Shown: positions 18,024 to 27,117, numbered from the stretch's first letter. The stretch: 50,627 nt of DNA from Paracoccaceae bacterium (GCA_026709265.1 JAPOTI010000137.1:1-50627), one strand, 5' to 3'. Translations and numbers: made by a program. Notes: a model not told the origin generated them from the sequence alone.

Positions 18024-19013
18024 TCAGTTGATCCTGCCTTGTAGCCACATCCTGATCATGTCATGCGCAATGGAGCCACGGCGCGGTGGTCGGATAACCC
18101 GGTCCTGCCCGTCAAAGACTTGAGCCATCTGCTGTCTTGAGATCCAGAAGGCTGTTTCCAGTTCATCATGGTCAATGCGAATTGCGGTGTTGCGCGCACG
18201 ACCTGCGCAGCCGATCATCAGGGATGCGGGAAATGGCCAGGGCTGTGAAAACACGTATTTGACATCATCGACCCGGATTCCGGTTTCTTCCAATGTCTCA
18301 CGGCAAACTGCTGCCTCGATTGTTTCCCCGGCTTCGACAAAACCTGCTGGCAGCGAATGCATGCCTTCCGGCCAACCCGGAGATCGTCCCAGCAGGAGCT
18401 GGTCCTGATGGGTGACCAGCATGATGACGACAGGGTCAATTCGACAGAATTGCACGCATTCACAATTGTGGCATTCCAGTCTCCAGCCGGCAGCAACAAC
18501 CCCCATTCGGCACCCGCAGCGGGGACAATACGGGAAAGACGCATGCCAATTGAGAAGGGCTTTTCCCATGACGGCAAATTCAGCCTCGGTCGCTGGTAGC
18601 GCGGCCATAAATGAGCGCAAATCAGCAAATTCAGTATTGTCCGGGACCAGGGGGTGATATCTCGGTGCGGGATCAAAAACGCCATCGGTTGTGACCGGGT
18701 CATTGCGGGAAGGGTCATTGTCGGAGATGGCCGCCGCAAAACGGGGGAGCCTCTCTTCTTTGGTTTTGCCGACAAAGACCAAAGTCGGATTGTCGGAAAA
18801 AATCCTGTCGTCCGGGGGTAGCCAGCACAAGCTGGAGTCCATGCGTTTCAGGGGTTGACCACGATAGAAGGGGAGGACAGCAGCACCCGGTTGCGAGGTG
18901 AGACGAGATGTCTCAACGGGATCTTCACGGAGTTCAGCAAAACGCGGAATTCCGCTTGCTTTGAAGGCGAAGTCTGGAAACAAGGTCTGGAATTGGTCGC
19001 GGGTGGAGATCAT
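18024..19013 (-). CDS. nudC: NADH pyrophosphatase / NAD-cap RNA hydrolase NudC
   Basis: The 329-residue protein has the NudC layout: an N-terminal domain, a zinc ribbon with two Cys pairs (CPRCGCRMG ... ECHNCEC), and a Nudix hydrolase domain with the full Nudix box (GFVEAGETIEAAVCRETLEE then TGI) and the NADH-specific tail SQPWPFPASLM. It cleaves NADH to NMNH and AMP and removes NAD caps from RNA 5' ends. Convergent with pheA and divergent from the ABC importer at 19338. Confidence 0.94.
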   Translation of the reverse strand: MISTRDQFQTLFPDFAFKASGIPRFAELREDPVETSRLTSQPGAAVLPFYRGQPLKRMDSSLCWLPPDDRIFSDNPTLVFVGKTKEERLPRFAAAISDNDPSRNDPVTTDGVFDPAPRYHPLVPDNTEFADLRSFMAALPATEAEFAVMGKALLNWHASFPYCPRCGCRMGVVAAGWRLECHNCECVQFCRIDPVVIMLVTHQDQLLLGRSPGWPEGMHSLPAGFVEAGETIEAAVCRETLEETGIRVDDVKYVFSQPWPFPASLMIGCAGRARNTAIRIDHDELETAFWISRQQMAQVFDGQDRVIRPPRRGSIAHDMIRMWLQGRIN

Positions 19014-19337
19014 GAGGGATGCGGCCCAGTGATATGTGGTCGTCGTGGAGACCGAAGGGAAACGGCTTCAGAATTGATGAGCTTTCTGCTGAGAATGTTA
19101 CCGGGGCCGTGACGCGGATGTCATGGTTGCCGATGACTTCGCTCTCAATCGTACAACCGTCATGCACAGCAACTTTTTCACCTGCTCAGCCTGTTGCCGT
19201 CTCCCGAGTCGCATGGCGACAGCACCATCGTCACGCAATCACCCGGTCGGGAGCAACGGGTCATTTTTGAATTGAAGCCTTTTTGTTTCTTCAGTACATG
19301 GATTGATTGGTTTGAAAGTTCACCGAAGGAATGAATT
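19014..19337. other. Divergent intergenic region nudC / ABC importer
   Basis: These 324 bases carry no recognised gene. I looked for a thiamine (TPP) riboswitch because the downstream binding protein is of the NMT1/THI5 type, and found none of its conserved core. AAGGAA eight bases before 19338 is the ribosome-binding site of the first importer gene. Confidence 0.4.
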
Positions 19338-20345
19338 ATGTCAAGAGTTATGACGCTGGCAACAGGTATTTTCTGCTTGGCCACGGCAGTCTCCCACGCG
19401 CAAACAGATATCGAATTTACCCTTGATTGGAAATTTGAAGGGCCAAGTGCGGGTTACTTTGCCGCGGTGGATAATGGCCATTTTGCAGATGCGGGATTGA
19501 ATGTCACGATTTCCGCCGGACAGGGTTCACGTGATGCCATGCCCAAGGTCGCAACCGGAGCCTTTCCCTTCGGATTTGCCGACATCAACAGTCTTGCCGT
19601 ATTCCTCGATGAAAACCCGGGAGCACCGATCACGGCTGTGATGATGGTCTATGATAAGCCGCCCTTTGCCGTGGTGGGACGCTCGTCTCTTGGTGTCAAT
19701 GAACCCAAGGATCTTGAAGGGCGCATCCTTGGCGCGCCGCCGCCCGATGGGGCATGGGCACAATTCCCGGCCTTCGCCAGCGCCAATTCGTTGGACGTTG
19801 ATAAAATCGTCATCGAGCCGGTCGGTTTCCCGACGCGTGAACCCAGTCTTGCCGAAGGCATTGTTGACGCGGTCACCGGATACTCGTTTTCCAGTTTTCT
19901 GAATCTGGTCCGGCTCGGTGTTCCGGAAGACGATATTTCCGTCATCCTGATGGCCGACCATGGTCTCGAACTCTACGGCAACGCGATTATTGTCAATACC
20001 GACTTTGCGGCGGCGAATCCGGAAATCGTTAAAGGCTTTATCAGGGCTGTCATTGCCGGGTGGAGAGATGTGATTGCTGATCCTGCTGCCGGAGCTGCAA
20101 TGGTGGTGGCACGCAATCCCGCTGCAGACCTTGATCTGGAGAGATGGCGCCTCCAACTGGCGATCGATGCCAATGTTCTGACCGATTATGTGAAGCAGAA
20201 TGGCATGGGTGGGATCGACGCTGCGCGATTCGAGAGATCCCTTGCACAACTTCGCGAAAACCGTGAATTTATCGTTGAGATGGACGCAGGTCTGTATTTC
20301 ACCGACGCCTATCTGCCCGACAGTGCCGAGCGGATGGTCCAATAG
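19338..20345 (+). CDS. ABC importer substrate-binding protein, NMT1/THI5-like
   Basis: The 335-residue precursor has a signal peptide (about 21 residues, ending AVSHAQ) and an NMT1/THI5-like periplasmic domain: DIEFTLDWKFEGPSAGYFAA, VDNGHFADAGLNVTISAGQG, and FGFADINSLAVFL. The family collects nitrate, sulfonates, pyrimidine precursors of thiamine, riboflavin or purine/pyrimidine-related compounds; the ligand cannot be assigned, and no biosynthetic neighbour gives it away. It heads a three-gene operon with an ATPase and a permease, spaced by 12 and -4 bases. Confidence 0.85.
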   Translation: MSRVMTLATGIFCLATAVSHAQTDIEFTLDWKFEGPSAGYFAAVDNGHFADAGLNVTISAGQGSRDAMPKVATGAFPFGFADINSLAVFLDENPGAPITAVMMVYDKPPFAVVGRSSLGVNEPKDLEGRILGAPPPDGAWAQFPAFASANSLDVDKIVIEPVGFPTREPSLAEGIVDAVTGYSFSSFLNLVRLGVPEDDISVILMADHGLELYGNAIIVNTDFAAANPEIVKGFIRAVIAGWRDVIADPAAGAAMVVARNPAADLDLERWRLQLAIDANVLTDYVKQNGMGGIDAARFERSLAQLRENREFIVEMDAGLYFTDAYLPDSAERMVQ

Positions 20346-20357
20346 AAACTGGGCGCG

Positions 20358-21179
20358 GTGCCGGTACCGGCCGTGACCCCCACAACGGAATCAATTGAAG
20401 GATGTGCGCAGATTGAGTTGCGCGATGTCTCGCATGCATTTGCGGTCGAGGGCGGGACCTTACCCGTCCTCGACGAATTATCGCTGCGGGTCAAGAAAAA
20501 CGAACTGACCTCCGTTGTCGGCCCTTCGGGTTGTGGAAAATCAACGCTGACCCGTTTGATATCGGGCCTGATCAAACCGGATTCGGGCGAGATTTTCCTT
20601 GCTGGCGACAAGGTTGTATCGCCCCGCCCGACGGTCGGAATGGCGTTTCAGAATCCGGTCATGCTTGAATGGCGTAATGTTCTCATGAATGTCATTCTTC
20701 CGCTCGAGATCGTCGCGCCCGACATGCCACGCAATAAACGGGAGGAACGTGCTCTTGAACTGCTGTCAATGGTCTCATTGGAAGGCTTTGAGGACAAACG
20801 TCCGTCCGAACTCTCCGGGGGTATGCGCCAGCGGGTTTCATTGTGCCGTGCATTGGTGCATGATCCCGATGTCCTGATTCTCGACGAACCCTTCGGCGCG
20901 CTGGATGCATTCACGCGCGAAGAGTTGTGGGGCGTCATGTATAATCTTCGTCGGATCCGCCCATTCACCTGTCTGCTGATCACCCATGATCTGCGGGAGT
21001 CGGTTTTTCTTTCCGATCATATCGTTGTGCTTTCGCAGCGCCCGGCAAAAGTCCAGTATACCACGAATGTCGATCTGGGGGAGGATCGACAGGTCAGGGA
21101 TCTCTACGCCCCCAAGGTGACTGGTTTGCTTACGGAACTGCGCCAGCATATCGAAATTGCTCAGGATAAAAACCGGTGA
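20358..21179 (+). CDS. ABC importer ATPase (SsuB/TauB/ThiZ type)
   Basis: The 273-residue protein is an ABC ATPase with Walker A GPSGCGKST near residue 55, Q-loop AFQNPVMLEWRNV, signature LSGGMRQRVSL, Walker B VLILDEPFGALD and the switch His in LITHDLRES. The EW-R-x-V after the Q-loop and DEPFGALDAFTREELW are typical of the nitrate/sulfonate/taurine subfamily. It starts at GTG 20358, 12 bases after the binding-protein gene, and ends in a four-base overlap with the permease start. Confidence 0.9.
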   Translation: MPVPAVTPTTESIEGCAQIELRDVSHAFAVEGGTLPVLDELSLRVKKNELTSVVGPSGCGKSTLTRLISGLIKPDSGEIFLAGDKVVSPRPTVGMAFQNPVMLEWRNVLMNVILPLEIVAPDMPRNKREERALELLSMVSLEGFEDKRPSELSGGMRQRVSLCRALVHDPDVLILDEPFGALDAFTREELWGVMYNLRRIRPFTCLLITHDLRESVFLSDHIVVLSQRPAKVQYTTNVDLGEDRQVRDLYAPKVTGLLTELRQHIEIAQDKNR

Positions 21180-21934
21180 AATCATACCGAACAATTTTAG
21201 CGCCGATGGCAGCGATCATCGTTTTTCTGATTCTGTGGGAATTGCTGGTTTGGGCCAATGGCTGGCCGAATTACAAGATGGCTTCACCGTCCGATCTTTG
21301 GCCGGCATTCTGGGAATTCCGTGGGCTGTTTTTTGAATATGGTTGGGATACTTTATGGCGAACGGTCGCCGGTCTGTTCCTTGCGGTTCTGACAGGTGTA
21401 TTTCTGGGCATGGTGATGGGTCTGTCGCGGATGGCACGGGATGCGCTTTATCCGCTGCTTGTTGGTTTTAATGCAATCCCCAAAGCTACAATTGTTCCCG
21501 TGCTCGCACTGATTCTTGTCGGTATGGATGATCTGAACACGGTCTTGATCGCATTCCTGATTTCCTTTTTCCCCATTGCGGTGTCAGTTTCCATCGGACT
21601 GTCCACGCTGGAGCCGGAATACCGCGACATTTTGCGGGCACTCGGCGCATCCCCGACGACGATCTTTATCAAGATTGCGCTCCCCAAGACGTTGCCGGAG
21701 TTCTTCGGCGCACTGAAAATCGCCGTGACGCTTGCATTTATCGGGACCAATCTGATGGAGATTGTCGAGCCGCACGGAAAGGGGCTCGGTCATCTTTTCG
21801 ACAGTGGCAAGATCAATGCCGATTATCCCCTGATGTTTGCGGTTCTGATTGCCTTGGCCTGCCTCGGAATCCTGCTCTATTATATCGTGGTTGCACTGGA
21901 ATGGGTTTTTGCCGGTTGGGCGGAGCGTGAATAG
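21176..21934 (+). CDS. ABC importer permease (SsuC/TauC/ThiX type)
   Basis: The 252-residue inner-membrane protein has about six hydrophobic helices and a BPD_transp_1 domain with the EAA-type loop (YRDILRALGASPTTIFIKIA). The segment NAIPKATIVPVLALILVGMD is characteristic of this subfamily. The start is GTG at 21176, overlapping the ATPase stop (GTGA). Together with the two upstream genes it forms a complete importer of unknown ligand. Confidence 0.9.
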   Translation: MKSYRTILAPMAAIIVFLILWELLVWANGWPNYKMASPSDLWPAFWEFRGLFFEYGWDTLWRTVAGLFLAVLTGVFLGMVMGLSRMARDALYPLLVGFNAIPKATIVPVLALILVGMDDLNTVLIAFLISFFPIAVSVSIGLSTLEPEYRDILRALGASPTTIFIKIALPKTLPEFFGALKIAVTLAFIGTNLMEIVEPHGKGLGHLFDSGKINADYPLMFAVLIALACLGILLYYIVVALEWVFAGWAERE

Positions 21935-22094
21935 CCGGGTTTCTGTTGCTCATGAAACCGATTGAGAGCGGCGATGCCGAATCGTTTGTTGTCTTGGCAT
22001 ATTGGATACTGTCTGGGGTCACCGCGCGGTGAAAAATACAGGATATTTCGATTGCGCGCTTGATGCGAAATTGAAGGTTCGATAGGAACCGAAC

Positions 22095-22188
22095 CGGGAG
22101 CCAGCGCGGACGCGCGGATCGCTAACCCGGTCAGGTCCGAGAGGAAGCAGCCGTAACGAAACCCGCCTGGGCCGATTGCTGGTTCCCG
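22095..22188 (+). ncRNA. ffs: Signal recognition particle RNA, small bacterial (4.5S) type
   Basis: The segment contains the conserved SRP domain IV: GGTCAGGTCCGAGAGGAAGC followed by AGCC, i.e. the asymmetric-loop GGTCAGG, the tetraloop-side GGAAGCAGCC, as in 4.5S RNA. The flanks close a hairpin: GGGAGCCAGC (22096-22105) pairs over ten positions with GCTGGTTCCC (22178-22187). The RNA binds Ffh and takes ribosomes translating membrane proteins to FtsY. Its place just upstream of dnaX is usual in alphaproteobacteria. The exact ends are estimated from the helix; the transcript may extend several bases on each side. Confidence 0.9.
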
Positions 22189-22267
22189 TCCTGTCCAGTG
22201 GTTTGCAACGACGGGCCATGACTATGCGACTTGTCGGGCTTTATCAAATGAGGGCAATGCGCCAACC

Positions 22268-22666
22268 ATGCCAGAAGGACAACGGCAAGCCGTCAGGCAG
22301 TATAAGCGAATCCTCCTGAGAGCATTGGAACGTTGCCCGGCCGGAACACGGAGTCGTATTGCGCGGGAAACCGGGATCAGCAAGAGTTTCGTGAGCCAGA
22401 TTTTCAATCCTTCCTATGATGTGCCGTTGCCATCAAAATATGTCGAAACGATGGTTGGAATCTGCGACATGAATTCGGATGAAGCGGCTGCATTTCAGGA
22501 GACGTATGCAATTGCGCATCCGCTGGTTAACGGCAGCAAAACAGGTGAATCCGAGCATGAATTGCGGATTCCTTTACCGAAATTCAAATCGATGGCACAG
22601 CGACAGAAGACGGTGGCAGCAATCCAGGAGGCGGCTCAGGCGATCATCAATCTGGCGGTGAAATAG
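22268..22666 (+). CDS. Small helix-turn-helix protein of unknown function
   Basis: The 132-residue product has a likely DNA-binding helix-turn-helix (SRIARETGISKSFVSQIFNP, residues 29-48), preceded by a basic helix (QRQAVRQYKRILLRALERC), and followed by a helical region about late-step counts (KYVETMVGICDMNSDEAAAF). The C-terminal 40 residues are helical and may dimerise. I do not recognise a characterised homologue; similar short proteins occur in alphaproteobacteria. It lies between ffs and dnaX, 139 bases before the latter. A weak inverted repeat (GAAATAGC/GCTATTTC) spans its stop codon. Confidence 0.7.
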   Translation: MPEGQRQAVRQYKRILLRALERCPAGTRSRIARETGISKSFVSQIFNPSYDVPLPSKYVETMVGICDMNSDEAAAFQETYAIAHPLVNGSKTGESEHELRIPLPKFKSMAQRQKTVAAIQEAAQAIINLAVK

Positions 22667-22805
22667 CCGAATTCTTCACGCTATTTCCCGTGCACACGTC
22701 GCGTGTGCCATGGTGGGTCTGTGGGTGGCAACGGGATCTGATTCTGATTTGGAATCTTCACTGGGGCCAGATAATTTGTTGCCAAGAGATGTGTGATGAG
22801 GGAAG

Positions 22806-24224
22806 ATGGCAGAGGATCCCAACATTGCTTACCAGGTCTTGGCGCGCAAGTATCGCCCTGGCACTTTTCAGGAACTGATTGGCCAGGAGGCGATGGTCAG
22901 GATTCTGCGCAATGCTTTTGCCGAAAATCGTATCCCACAGGCCTATATTCTGACTGGTGTGCGGGGTGTCGGCAAGACGACCACGGCGCGAATCATTGCC
23001 AAGGGTATGAACTGTACCGCCGGTGGTTCAGTGAGGGCGATTGAACCTTGCGGTGTTTGCGATAGCTGCGTGCGCGTCTCAGAAGGCCGACACATGGATG
23101 TTCTCGAACTCGACGCCGCGTCGCGGAGTCAGGTCAATGAGATGCGTGAGATTTTGGAAAATGTCTCATTCGAACCGGTCGAAGGGCGCTACCGCGTTTA
23201 CCTGATCGATGAAATTCATATGTTATCGACACACGCATTCAATGCCCTGTTGAAAACCCTGGAAGAGCCACCCGATCACGTCAAATTCATTTTTGCCACG
23301 ACCGAGATTCGCAAAGTGCCGGTCACTGTGTTGTCGCGCTGTCAGCGGTTCGATCTCAAGAGAATTGAACCTCCGGTGATGCGTGATCATCTTCTGTCGA
23401 TAGCGAAGTCCGAGAAAATCCCGATCACGGCCGAAGCCATTGAACTGATCACCCGCGCTGCCGAAGGCTCGGTGCGCGATGCGGTCAGTCTGCTGGACCA
23501 GGCTGCCGGGGCCAGTGGCGACAGGATCGGGCCCACAGAAATGCGTGAAATGCTGGGTCTCGCTGATCGCGGGCGAACGCTTGATCTTGTGGAGTTGATC
23601 ATGCGTGGAGACGCCGTGGGCGCAATCGAGGAGTTGAATGGGCAATATCGTGATGGTGCCGATCCGAACGCGATGATTCGTGACCTTGCCGAGTCCTTTC
23701 ATTTGATCGCGATCCTGAAAGTGTCGCCAGATACCGTGCGCGATGTCGGTTTGCCGCCCGATGAGGCGAAACGCGGACTGGACCTCGCCGAGAGATTGCC
23801 AATGGGAGCGGTTTCACGCGCCTGGCAGATGCTCCTGCATGCCGCGGGCGAAGCTCCCAACGCACCGAGTCCGATGATGGCGGCAGAAATGGCGGTGATC
23901 CGCCTGTGCTATGTCCAAGAGATTCCACCACCAGCAGATCTGTTGCGTAAATTGACGGGAGGACAAACGGCTGAGGTGTCGACAGCGAACAGAGAGATGG
24001 CCCCACGCCAGGTGGTCACTCCTCAGCCCCCAACTGGTGGTGACCAGCCATCGCCGGAGCCGCCTTCTGTGCGTGACAATCAAGTCCCTGAAGGAAACAG
24101 GGAGGTGCAAAGTGACAGCAAGGCAGACCACGACCGGTTTCTTGAACAGGTGCGGCAACATGAATTGTCGCAAAGTGTCATCGAGACTTTTCCAGGCGCC
24201 GTCGTGCGCGCTTTGCCGGATTGA
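22806..24224 (+). CDS. dnaX: DNA polymerase III subunit gamma/tau, short C-terminus
   Basis: Clamp-loader ATPase of 472 residues. Domain I has Walker A GVRGVGKTTTAR near residue 51, a zinc module with Cys70, Cys82, Cys85 and Cys88, DEIHMLS (135-141) as Walker B, and sensor 1/arginine-finger region ATTEIRKVPVTVLSRCQRFD. Domains II-III follow to about residue 375. A Pro-rich linker (PQPPTGGDQPSPEPPS) leads straight to a final HELSQSVIETFPGAVV, which resembles the very end of alphaproteobacterial tau. The segment of alternating basic and aromatic residues expected before it (the alpha-subunit-binding domain V) is not recognisable, so the tau part seems internally shortened. No slippery A-A-A-A-A-A-G site was seen. 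The gene is followed after 37 bases by recR. Confidence 0.93.
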   Translation: MAEDPNIAYQVLARKYRPGTFQELIGQEAMVRILRNAFAENRIPQAYILTGVRGVGKTTTARIIAKGMNCTAGGSVRAIEPCGVCDSCVRVSEGRHMDVLELDAASRSQVNEMREILENVSFEPVEGRYRVYLIDEIHMLSTHAFNALLKTLEEPPDHVKFIFATTEIRKVPVTVLSRCQRFDLKRIEPPVMRDHLLSIAKSEKIPITAEAIELITRAAEGSVRDAVSLLDQAAGASGDRIGPTEMREMLGLADRGRTLDLVELIMRGDAVGAIEELNGQYRDGADPNAMIRDLAESFHLIAILKVSPDTVRDVGLPPDEAKRGLDLAERLPMGAVSRAWQMLLHAAGEAPNAPSPMMAAEMAVIRLCYVQEIPPPADLLRKLTGGQTAEVSTANREMAPRQVVTPQPPTGGDQPSPEPPSVRDNQVPEGNREVQSDSKADHDRFLEQVRQHELSQSVIETFPGAVVRALPD

Positions 24225-24261
24225 ACCCGGTCATTTCGAATTTCGTGGCAGGATTCATGGC

Positions 24262-24861
24262 GTGAACCAGGAACTGAAGCCCATTCGCAATCTCATTGAC
24301 CAACTGGCGCGGCTGCCCGGTCTTGGGCCGGTTTCATCCCGTCGCATTGTCCTGGATCTCTTGAAATCACGCAACGGGCGCATGTCGGAAATCGCGACCG
24401 CCATGCAGAATGTCGCCGCAAGTGTGAAAAATTGTTCCATCTGTGGGAATTTCAGTGCTGACGATATCTGCCCGATCTGCGTGTCAGCGGAGCGTTCAAG
24501 TCACGAGATTTGTGTGGTGCAGGACGTCTCGGACTTGTGGGCAATGGAAAGGGCAGGTGCATTCAAGGGGCGGTACCATATCCTGGGCGGACTCCTGTCG
24601 ATGCTGGATCATATTGGCCCCGAGGAATTGCGAATTCCGGCGCTTCTGCAGAGAGTGGCGGAAGACGGGATCGAAGAGGTGGTTCTGGCGCTCAGTGCCA
24701 CCGTGGATGGTCAAACAACGGCACATTACATTGCGGGTCAGCTGAGTGCACGAGGCGTTCGGGTCACACAACTCGGACAGGGTGTGCCGATGGGCGGTGA
24801 ACTTGATCTTCTTGATGGCGGTACGATCACTGCTGCGATGATTTCCCGCAGACCCTATTGA
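24262..24861 (+). CDS. recR: Recombination mediator RecR
   Basis: The 199-residue protein is complete RecR: an N-terminal HhH segment (DQLARLPGLGPVSSRRIVLD), a four-Cys zinc finger (CSICGNFSADDICPIC near residues 56-71), the TOPRIM domain (ICVVQDVSDLWAMERAGAFK, GRYHILGGLLSMLDHIGPEE) and the Walker-like VLALSATVDGQTTAHYI. With RecF/RecO it loads RecA on gapped DNA. The start is GTG at 24262, with AGGA at suitable spacing; no ATG is available in frame that fits the family. The gene normally found between dnaX and recR, ybaB/ebfC, is absent. Confidence 0.93.
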   Translation: MNQELKPIRNLIDQLARLPGLGPVSSRRIVLDLLKSRNGRMSEIATAMQNVAASVKNCSICGNFSADDICPICVSAERSSHEICVVQDVSDLWAMERAGAFKGRYHILGGLLSMLDHIGPEELRIPALLQRVAEDGIEEVVLALSATVDGQTTAHYIAGQLSARGVRVTQLGQGVPMGGELDLLDGGTITAAMISRRPY

Positions 24862-25101
24862 TCAATGAGAGTCGAATGTTTGCAACGGTCTGGGAGCCAT
24901 GCCGATCCGGCATCCTGCAGCTGTTTGGTCATTGCGCCGGCCACCTGCGGCAAGGGCAGGAATAGATCTGTCAGTTCCGGTGTTGATCAATTCCATTGCC
25001 CGATAAGGTCCGAGAACGCACGGGTCGAAGAGAAAACCCCGCAGGTTTCGGCATATTGGTGCTATAAATAGTGGCAAAAAATGGATTGATGAGGTGATGG
25101 C

Positions 25102-25995
25102 GTGAAGCAAGATGAAGAGATGCACGACGAAAAACGGCAGGCCCGTGAATGGTTTGTGAACGTGCAGGAGTCGGTTTGTCAGCGTTTCGAACAATTGGAG
25201 ACAGACTCAGTTGCTGGCGGCGCGGACACACCGGCCAGCTTTGCGTTGCGCGAGACCAGCACCCGGGCGGCCGACGGTTCGGATCGTGGGGGCGGTGTGA
25301 TGGCGGTTATGCGGGATGGCAATCTGTTTGAAAAAGTGGGCGTGAATGCGTCGACTGTTTACGGCGTACTGGATGAAGATTCATTGCATCGACTGGCAGC
25401 AGGCAAATCAATCGATGGAATCAGGAATGATCCGCGATTCTGGGCTTCCGGTGTCTCTCTGGTGGCACATATGCGCAATCCGAGAGTCCCTTCAGTTCAT
25501 TTCAATACGCGTATGTTCTGGACGCCATCGCGCTGGTGGTTCGGCGGCGGCACTGATCTCAATCCCTGTATCGAATATGATGATGATACACGCGACTTTC
25601 ACGCTGCCTTGCGGACATGCTGCGACCGGACTGACGGTGCCTATTACCAGCGTTTTCGTGAATGGGCAGATCGTTATTTTTTTGTGACTCACCGCCAGCG
25701 CGCCCGCGGCGTGGGCGGCATATTTTTTGATGATCTGAATACCGGTGACTGGCGGACGGACTTTCAGTTTGTTCAGGATGTCGGACGGGCATTCCTGAAA
25801 GCCTACTTGCCGTTGGTGTTACGACGCATGGATGAAGAATGGATGGATGCTGATCGCGAGAAACAGCTCATACATCGTGGTCTCTACGCGGAGTTCAATC
25901 TGGTCTATGACCGGGGAACCAAATTCGGCCTGGAATCGGGCCATGATCCGGATGCGGTCCTGATGAGTTTACCACCCCTCGCCCGGTGGCCATAG
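25102..25995 (+). CDS. hemF: Oxygen-dependent coproporphyrinogen III oxidase
   Basis: The 297-residue enzyme decarboxylates coproporphyrinogen III to protoporphyrinogen IX using O2. Family hallmarks are present: GGGVMAVMRDGNLFEKVGVN, HMRNPRVPSVHFNTRMFW, WWFGGGTDLNP, and RARGVGGIFFDDLN, with the end RGLYAEFNLVYDRGTKFGLE. The start is GTG at 25102 with GAGGTG upstream; the ATG at 25120 is an alternative. Presence of HemF indicates haem synthesis under oxic conditions. It converges with hemE and so is close to, but not in an operon with, the other haem genes. Confidence 0.95.
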   Translation: MKQDEEMHDEKRQAREWFVNVQESVCQRFEQLETDSVAGGADTPASFALRETSTRAADGSDRGGGVMAVMRDGNLFEKVGVNASTVYGVLDEDSLHRLAAGKSIDGIRNDPRFWASGVSLVAHMRNPRVPSVHFNTRMFWTPSRWWFGGGTDLNPCIEYDDDTRDFHAALRTCCDRTDGAYYQRFREWADRYFFVTHRQRARGVGGIFFDDLNTGDWRTDFQFVQDVGRAFLKAYLPLVLRRMDEEWMDADREKQLIHRGLYAEFNLVYDRGTKFGLESGHDPDAVLMSLPPLARWP

Positions 25996-26040
25996 CATCC
26001 TATCATGTTCGCATCATGATCTGGATATTTGATTCAACGG

Positions 26041-27117
26041 TCATTTGCCCGGTAGACGCGACGCGGCTGACGCCTGACCGGGTCTCCATGACCGGACTGT
26101 TTCCAGCAGTTTTTCGACATTGCCGATCTGTGCAGCGGGGTTGATGCCATGGCCCAGATTAAAGATATGTGGGCGGCCCGCAAATCCGTTGAGGACTGAT
26201 TCGACGGCGGCGATCAGCTCATCTCCGCCGGATTCGAGAAGCGCCGGGTCCAGATTACCCTGAACACAAATCTGCTGATCAAGATTGTCCGCGATCCATG
26301 TTGGATTGACGGATTGGTCAAGGGCAACGCAGTCCGGCCTGGCATCGGCAACAAATGCGGGCAGCGCATCGCCGGCAGCGCGGGGAAAGGCAATGATCGG
26401 AACACCGGGATGGCGCTTCCGAATGGCACGCACAATGGTCTGCGTGGGGTCAGTGACATAGAGTTGAAATTCCGGGCCCGTGAGGGATCCCGCCCAACTA
26501 TCAAAAATCTTGATGGTTTCGGCCCCTGCTGCAATCTGATCTGACAGATATTCAATTGTGGCTTCCGTGAGCAGATTGATCAGTCGTCGGAACGCTTCAG
26601 GCTGACGGCGTAAAAACTCATGTGCCGGAATCTGTCCGGGCACGGCACGACCGGCGATCATGTAGGTTGCAACAGTCCACGGCGCCCCGGCAAATCCAAT
26701 CAGTGTCGTCTCCGGGGGAAGGGCAGAACGTACGATCCGCAGGGCCTCGCCGACCGGGGCCAGTTTTTCATGCACCGAGTCAGCGGTGCGAAGAGCGTCG
26801 ACATCGCGTGGATCGGCAATGGGCGAGAGCAACGGCCCCGTCCCTGTTTCAAAGGTGAGGTCTGAGCCCAGCGCGTGTGGAACCAGCAAAATATCAGCAA
26901 AAATGATGGCGGCGTCAAAACCAAATCGCCGAATCGGCTGCAGCGTGACTTCGGCAGCCATCTCCGGTGTGTAGCAGAGAGTGAGAAAGTCCCCCGCCTG
27001 TTGACGCAACTCACGATACTCGGGAAGATACCGCCCGGCCTGGCGCATGATCCACACAGGCGGTGGATCGGTTCGCTCACCTTTGAGAACGCGAAGCAGG
27101 GCTTTTCGCTGATTCAT
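26041..27117 (-). CDS. hemE: Uroporphyrinogen decarboxylase
   Basis: The 358-residue protein removes four carboxyl groups from uroporphyrinogen III to give coproporphyrinogen III. Diagnostic sequences include PPVWIMRQAGRYLPEYRELR with the substrate-binding Arg pair, the catalytic Asp in AAIIFADILLVPHALG, FAGAPWTVATYMI, and the closing HIFNLGHGINPAAQIGNVEK. Length is normal for the family. It is divergent from hemC with a 146-164-base spacer that may hold a shared regulatory region. Confidence 0.95.
   Translation of the reverse strand: MNQRKALLRVLKGERTDPPPVWIMRQAGRYLPEYRELRQQAGDFLTLCYTPEMAAEVTLQPIRRFGFDAAIIFADILLVPHALGSDLTFETGTGPLLSPIADPRDVDALRTADSVHEKLAPVGEALRIVRSALPPETTLIGFAGAPWTVATYMIAGRAVPGQIPAHEFLRRQPEAFRRLINLLTEATIEYLSDQIAAGAETIKIFDSWAGSLTGPEFQLYVTDPTQTIVRAIRKRHPGVPIIAFPRAAGDALPAFVADARPDCVALDQSVNPTWIADNLDQQICVQGNLDPALLESGGDELIAAVESVLNGFAGRPHIFNLGHGINPAAQIGNVEKLLETVRSWRPGQASAASRLPGK

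Noticed and set aside
18934-19167. 77-codon minus-strand frame upstream of nudC as a gene
   Set aside because: It overlaps the identified nudC N-terminus in another frame and lacks resemblance to known proteins.
19014-19337. Possible TPP riboswitch upstream of the NMT1/THI5-like binding protein
   Set aside because: Neither the CTGAGA element nor the ACCTGATC-type thi-box core is present.
22660-22690. Hairpin GAAATAGC/GCTATTTC after the helix-turn-helix gene as a terminator
   Set aside because: AT-rich eight-base stem without a following T-run; too weak to call.
23223-23702. Long antisense frames within dnaX, glnD, ureC and other genes
   Set aside because: They mirror the codon pattern of well-identified genes on the other strand.
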